DNA from: Collinsella sp.
GTDB taxonomy: Bacteria > Actinomycetota > Coriobacteriia > Coriobacteriales > Coriobacteriaceae
NCBI GenBank assembly: GCA_022720335.1
Contig: JAIHVJ010000016.1
Coordinates: 1 to 16,163, forward strand
Length of the DNA: 16,163 nucleotides
Reading direction: 5' to 3'
This document shows positions 13,335-16,163 of the stretch, piece after piece; the first letter of the stretch is position 1, and the number at the start of each line of letters is the position of its first letter. The notes beneath the pieces were generated by a model, which was given only the letters and a program-made list of their open reading frames with translations, had not been told where the DNA came from and made no database searches. The translations under genes and the position numbers were made by a program.

Positions 13335-13379
13335 CCCAAACCACCACAAAGGTGCCTGTCCCCTTTGTGGTGGTTTGGG
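13335..13379. repeat. 18-bp perfect inverted repeat with GGGACAGG core
   Basis: Arms 13335-13352 and 13362-13379 are exact complements around TGCCTGTCC. The inner arm CCACCACAAAGG matches the stem at 13088-13119, and the core runs in the opposite direction. The two copies flank the 57-bp units, so the whole 13088-13379 block reads as a symmetric cassette. Confidence 0.8.
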
Positions 13380-13391
13380 CGGCCGGCATAG

Positions 13392-13429
13392 AAAAAGTCC
13401 CCGCCGGGCGTGTGCTCGACGGGGACTTT
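13392..13429 (-). terminator. Terminator of the nfn operon
   Basis: Read on the minus strand, AAAGTCCCCGTCG pairs with CGGCGGGGACTTT with one mismatch and continues into TTTTTC. It starts 29 bases beyond the nfnB stop codon and faces the kinase-like gene's terminator from the other side. Confidence 0.8.
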
Positions 13430-13457
13430 GCCGTTTGATGACTAGTGCTGCAGGTGA

Positions 13458-14867
13458 TTACTCGCCCAGCAGGCTCTTGGTGATGGAGGCAGCGGCCTTC
13501 TTGCCGGCGCCCATCGCCAGAATGACCGTAGCGGCACCGGTGACGATGTCGCCGCCGGCCCAGATGCGGGGATCGGTGGTCTGGCCGGTCTCCTCGTCGG
13601 CGACGATGTAGCCCCACTTGTTGAGCTCCATCTTGCCGCCGATCTTGGCAGCGAAGGGGTTGGCGTTGGTGCCGATAGCCGAGATCGCGACATCGCAGGG
13701 GATCTCCTCGATGGCGCCTTCGATGGGCACCGGGCGACGACGGCCGGACTCGTCGGGCTCGCCGAGCTCCATCTTCTGGACCTTGACGGCGCACACGGAG
13801 CCGTCCTCGCCAGCGACAAACTCGAGCGGGGAAACGAGCGGCAGAACCTCGACGCCCTCGGCCTTAGCATGGTGCAGCTCGGCGCGACGGCAAGGCATCT
13901 CGTCCTCGGTACGACGGTAGGCGATGATGGCGTGCTCGGCGCCCAGACGCTTGGCGGTACGGACGGCGTCCATAGCTACGTTGCCGCCACCAAAGACGAT
14001 GACACTCTTGCCGTGCTTGGTGGGGGTGTCGTACTCGGGGAACTTGTTGGCCTTCATCAGGTTCACGCGGGTGAGGTACTCGTTCGCGAAGAAGACGTTG
14101 GGCAGGTTCTCGCCGGGGACATTGAGGAACTTGGGCAGGCCAGCGCCGGTCGCCACGTAGATGGCGTCGAAGCCCTGCTCGAACAGCTCCTCGGCCGTGG
14201 CCATGTTGCCTACGACGGAGTTGTACTCAAACTTGACGCCCATGTCCTCCAGGCCGTCGATCTCGCGCTTGACGACCGCCTTGGGCAGACGGAACTCGGG
14301 GATGCCGTAGACCAGCACGCCGCCGCCGGTGAAGAAGGCCTCGAAGACGGTGACGTCAAAGCCGTTACGGGCGAGCTCGCCAGCGCAGGTGATGCCGGAC
14401 GGGCCGGAGCCGACGACGGCGACCTTCTTGCCGTTCTTGGGAGCCATCTTGGGCGTGGAGGCGAGCTCGGGGCGGTCACCCAGGAAGCGCTCGAGCTGGC
14501 CGATGGCCACGGGCTCGGACTTCTTGCCGCGGATGCACTTGCCCTCGCACTGGTTCTCCTGCGGGCAGACGCGGCCGCAGATGGCGGGAAGCATGGAGTC
14601 CTCGCGGATGGTATCGAGAGCGCCGCCGAAGTCCTTCTCGCGGATCTGCTCGATAAAGCGGGGGATGTTGATGTTGACGGGGCAGCCCTCAACACAGAAC
14701 GGCTTCTTGCAGTTGAGGCAGCGCTCGGCCTCGGCCAGCGCCATCTCCTCGGTGAAGCCCTTGTCGACGGGGCGGAAGTCGCAGGCGCGCTCGGCAGCCG
14801 GCTCCTCGTTATCGGGGGTGCGGGGCGACTTCATATCGGCAACGAAACGACCGTTAACTAGTGGCAT
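13458..14867 (-). CDS. nfnB: NADH-dependent reduced ferredoxin:NADP+ oxidoreductase, large subunit (NfnB/GltD family)
   Basis: A 469-residue protein. Its start (ATG 14867-14865) overlaps the end of nfnA by ten bases. Two [4Fe-4S] cysteine sets are complete: C50, C53, C58, C62 and C97, C101, C107, C111. An FAD-binding site follows (VAVVGSGPSG, 149-158) and then an NADP(H)-binding site (VIVFGGGNVAMD, 289-300), ending in WAGGDIVTGAATVILAMGAG near the C terminus. This is the layout of the GltD-like subunit shared by glutamate synthase and NfnB. Pairing with an NfnA gene and the absence of a glutamate synthase large subunit support Nfn: a cytoplasmic complex that links ferredoxin, NADH and NADP. 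An alternative start at Met12 is possible. Confidence 0.88.
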   Translation of the reverse strand: MPLVNGRFVADMKSPRTPDNEEPAAERACDFRPVDKGFTEEMALAEAERCLNCKKPFCVEGCPVNINIPRFIEQIREKDFGGALDTIREDSMLPAICGRVCPQENQCEGKCIRGKKSEPVAIGQLERFLGDRPELASTPKMAPKNGKKVAVVGSGPSGITCAGELARNGFDVTVFEAFFTGGGVLVYGIPEFRLPKAVVKREIDGLEDMGVKFEYNSVVGNMATAEELFEQGFDAIYVATGAGLPKFLNVPGENLPNVFFANEYLTRVNLMKANKFPEYDTPTKHGKSVIVFGGGNVAMDAVRTAKRLGAEHAIIAYRRTEDEMPCRRAELHHAKAEGVEVLPLVSPLEFVAGEDGSVCAVKVQKMELGEPDESGRRRPVPIEGAIEEIPCDVAISAIGTNANPFAAKIGGKMELNKWGYIVADEETGQTTDPRIWAGGDIVTGAATVILAMGAGKKAAASITKSLLGE

Positions 14868-15697
14868 GCGCAGCTCTTTTCCTCATAGGCCTTGAGGGAC
14901 TCGCCCTCTTCGGAACGGTAAGCGGCCTGGCGGGCACGAAGGTCATCCCAGTCGACCAGGGTGGCATCGAAGTCGGGGCCGTCGACGCAAGCGAACTTGG
15001 TCACGCCGCCCACCTCGACGCGGCAGCAGCCGCACATGCCGGTGCCGTCAACCATGATGGGGTTGAGCGACGCGGTGATGGGGGTGTCGTACTTCTGGGC
15101 GGTGAGGGTCGAGAACTTCATCATCGGAACGGGGCCGACGCAGAAGACCTGGCTCACGGCCTTGTCCTGCAGCAGGCGCTCCAGCGGAGCGGTGACAACG
15201 CCCTGCTCGCCGTAGGAGCCGTCGTCAGTGGTGATGTGGATGTGGTCCTCGTCGAGGAGCTCGCGGAACTGATCTTCCATGAGCAGGAGGTCCTTGGTGC
15301 GGGCGCCCATGATGGCGTGCACCTCGTGGCCGGTCTCGACCAGGTGCTTGGCGACTGGGAAGGCAATTGCCAGACCGACGCCGCCGCCAATGACGGCGCA
15401 GGGGCCCTCGGCCATCTCGGTGGGAACGCCCAGCGGGCCCACGACGTCGCGCAGCGACTCGCCGGCCTCGTAGGTGGACAGCATCTCGGTGGTCTTGCCG
15501 ATCACCATGAAGATGAACTCGACCCAGCCCTCGTCACCATTCCAGCCGGCCAGGGTAAACGGGACGCGCTCGCCCGTCTCGTTGGCGCGAACCATGAGGA
15601 ACTGTCCAGCGTGCGCATGCTTGGCGATTGCGGGCGCCTCGATGCGGAACTTGAACACCTTCTCCGAGAACTGCGTCTTCTCCAGGATCTTATACAT
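14858..15697 (-). CDS. nfnA: NADH-dependent reduced ferredoxin:NADP+ oxidoreductase, small subunit (NfnA)
   Basis: A 279-residue protein from ATG 15697-15695 with AGAGGGG just upstream. It belongs to the PyrK/ferredoxin-NADP reductase group: an FAD-binding beta barrel (VPFTLAGW, about 45-52), an NAD-binding lobe (CAVIGGGVGLAIAFPVAKHL, about 100-119), then a [2Fe-2S] motif DGTGMCGCCRVEV with C222, C224, C225 and C237. In characterised NfnA an aspartate also binds the cluster, and D217 is the candidate here. It pairs with NfnB for flavin-based electron bifurcation. A dihydroorotate or sulfide dehydrogenase subunit is the alternative, but the NfnB neighbour argues against it. The last residues SCACH carry two extra cysteines. 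Confidence 0.88.
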   Translation of the reverse strand: MYKILEKTQFSEKVFKFRIEAPAIAKHAHAGQFLMVRANETGERVPFTLAGWNGDEGWVEFIFMVIGKTTEMLSTYEAGESLRDVVGPLGVPTEMAEGPCAVIGGGVGLAIAFPVAKHLVETGHEVHAIMGARTKDLLLMEDQFRELLDEDHIHITTDDGSYGEQGVVTAPLERLLQDKAVSQVFCVGPVPMMKFSTLTAQKYDTPITASLNPIMVDGTGMCGCCRVEVGGVTKFACVDGPDFDATLVDWDDLRARQAAYRSEEGESLKAYEEKSCACH

Positions 15698-15763
15698 AGA
15701 ACCCCTCTCTTGTTAGGGCTGCCGAACCGTGCCTCCACGGAAATGGGCGGTAGCCCGAATAAA

Positions 15764-15798
15764 ACCGTACGCGCACAGGCGCTGTGCAGACATACGGT
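15764..15798 (-). promoter_or_regulatory. Nested dyad at the nfn transcription start
   Basis: ACCGTA and TACGGT (15764-15769 and 15793-15798) enclose GCACAG-GCG-CTGTGC (15773-15787). The dyad begins about five bases downstream of the -10 box on the minus strand, so it overlaps the expected start site. It could be an operator for a redox or other regulator, or a 5' mRNA hairpin. It does not match a Rex site. Confidence 0.45.
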
Positions 15799-15802
15799 GC
15801 AA

Positions 15803-15808
15803 ATTATA
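15803..15808 (-). promoter_or_regulatory. -10 box of the nfnAB promoter
   Basis: The minus strand reads TATAAT, a perfect consensus, about 105 bases before the nfnA start codon. The -35 region (around 15826-15831) does not match TTGACA, so activator dependence is possible. The leader of about 100 bases contains the nested dyad and a CCGTG-GAGG-CACGG hairpin. Confidence 0.6.
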
Positions 15809-15862
15809 CCCTCATGGACATGCCGTTTACGTGTTTCTTCGGCAGGTGGGAAAAGTGACCGG

Positions 15863-16051
15863 CCATTTAGGGACAGGTTTATTTTGGCAGGTTTTATCAG
15901 GCAAAACGGCAAAGGGTGCCGGCCTCGGGTTGTGATGAGGCCGGCCCCCTTGGGGCGTTTTGCATGTATGGTGGCAGCGTGTTTATTGCGATGTGCCGAC
16001 TGCGGCGTTTCCGCAGATAAAACCTGCCAAAATAAACCTGTCCCTAAATGG
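15863..16051. repeat. 189-bp element with 36-bp perfect terminal inverted repeats and GGGACAGG core
   Basis: Arms 15863-15898 and 16016-16051 are exact complements, each carrying GGGACAGG or its complement. Inside are a long imperfect hairpin (15901-15963) and a small CTGCGG-CGTTT-CCGCAG hairpin (16000-16016). It has no open frame of its own that looks coding. The size, long perfect ends and lack of genes resemble a miniature inverted-repeat element. It lies between the unidentified right-edge gene and the nfn promoter. Confidence 0.8.
15901..15963 (-). terminator. Hairpin inside the 189-bp element, possible minus-strand terminator
   Basis: Three stacked stems pair: GCAAAACG with CGTTTTGC, AAGGG with CCCTT, and GCCGGCCTC with GAGGCCGGC around a ten-base loop. 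On the minus strand the central stem is followed by CCCTTTG and later GTTTTG. It could stop transcription from the right-edge gene before the nfn promoter; the T-run is weak. Confidence 0.5.
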
Positions 16052-16057
16052 TAGGTT

Positions 16058-16163
16058 TTAGTGCTTGCCGTTGGCGGAAGCGGCGCCGTTTACGTGATCG
16101 CGGGCGTAGATTACGCCGTGGACGATGGCCAGACCGGCGGCATCTGCGGCGCGGGCGCAGGTG
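16058..16163 (-). CDS. C-terminal end of an unidentified protein, cut by window edge
   Basis: Reading leftwards from the right edge gives 34 codons followed by TAA at 16060-16058: an alanine-rich segment with GLAIVHGVIYARDHVNG and a tail ASANGKH. The codon choice (GCC, GGC, ATC, CGC) matches the nfn genes, and the frame is open to the edge, so it is probably a real 3' end. The fragment is too short to assign a family. Its stop lies seven bases from the 189-bp inverted-repeat element. Confidence 0.55.
   Translation of the reverse strand, partial: TCARAADAAGLAIVHGVIYARDHVNGAASANGKH

Noticed and set aside
13869..14861. A 330-codon plus-strand open frame opposite nfnB
   Set aside because: NfnB is fully supported by cofactor motifs, while this frame has the repetitive composition expected of an antisense shadow.
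13458..15697. Glutamate synthase (gltBD)
   Set aside because: No large glutamate synthase subunit is present, and the partner gene is of the PyrK/NfnA type, so Nfn fits better.
14861..16054. A 397-codon plus-strand open frame opposite nfnA
   Set aside because: It is low-complexity (Gly, Ala, Val, Asp, His, Leu), has no credible ribosome-binding site, and crosses the nfn promoter and the 189-bp repeat.

Overview
The window most likely comes from a gut actinobacterium of the class Coriobacteriia, probably Collinsella or a close relative. This is inference: the coding DNA is GC-rich, the proteins look actinobacterial, an NfnAB-type electron-bifurcating pair suits an anaerobe, and gaps between genes carry many large hairpins built around the core GGGACAGG. 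No rRNA or tRNA is present to confirm the placement.

Layout. Bases 1-145 hold the 5' end of an IS30-family transposase on the minus strand, with a perfect 36-bp palindrome just upstream of it (199-234). From 453 to 5367 there is a five-gene plus-strand operon of mostly uncharacterised proteins: an SPFH/band-7 protein ending in three zinc ribbons, a four-helix membrane protein, a small zinc-ribbon/helical-repeat protein, a large coiled-coil protein with a C-terminal membrane hairpin, and a short acidic protein. This is the least explained part of the window and the best candidate for an undescribed system; it is probably membrane-associated. From 5570 to 6460 a terminator, a promoter with an overlapping inverted repeat, and a RelB-like antitoxin/PIN-domain toxin pair form a compact toxin-antitoxin locus. 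A lone PTS IIA protein follows (6526-6993).

From 7181 to 8902 lie a membrane-anchored parvulin-type foldase and a YqeY-like protein. From 9256 to 12285 is a complete polar amino-acid ABC importer in the order ATPase, lipoprotein receptor, permease, permease. It is followed by a cytidylate-kinase-like protein (12454-13077). Convergent to it on the minus strand is nfnA-nfnB (15697 down to 13458), encoding a NADH-dependent reduced ferredoxin:NADP+ oxidoreductase, with a consensus -10 box upstream. The 3' end of another minus-strand gene enters at the right edge.

Non-coding DNA. Nearly every gap from 7000 onwards contains inverted repeats. At least five sites carry the octamer GGGACAGG (or its complement), most of them inside a site-specific palindrome. 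A different family occurs at 13180-13317 as two 57-bp units with compensatory end changes. Several of these hairpins also look like transcription terminators.
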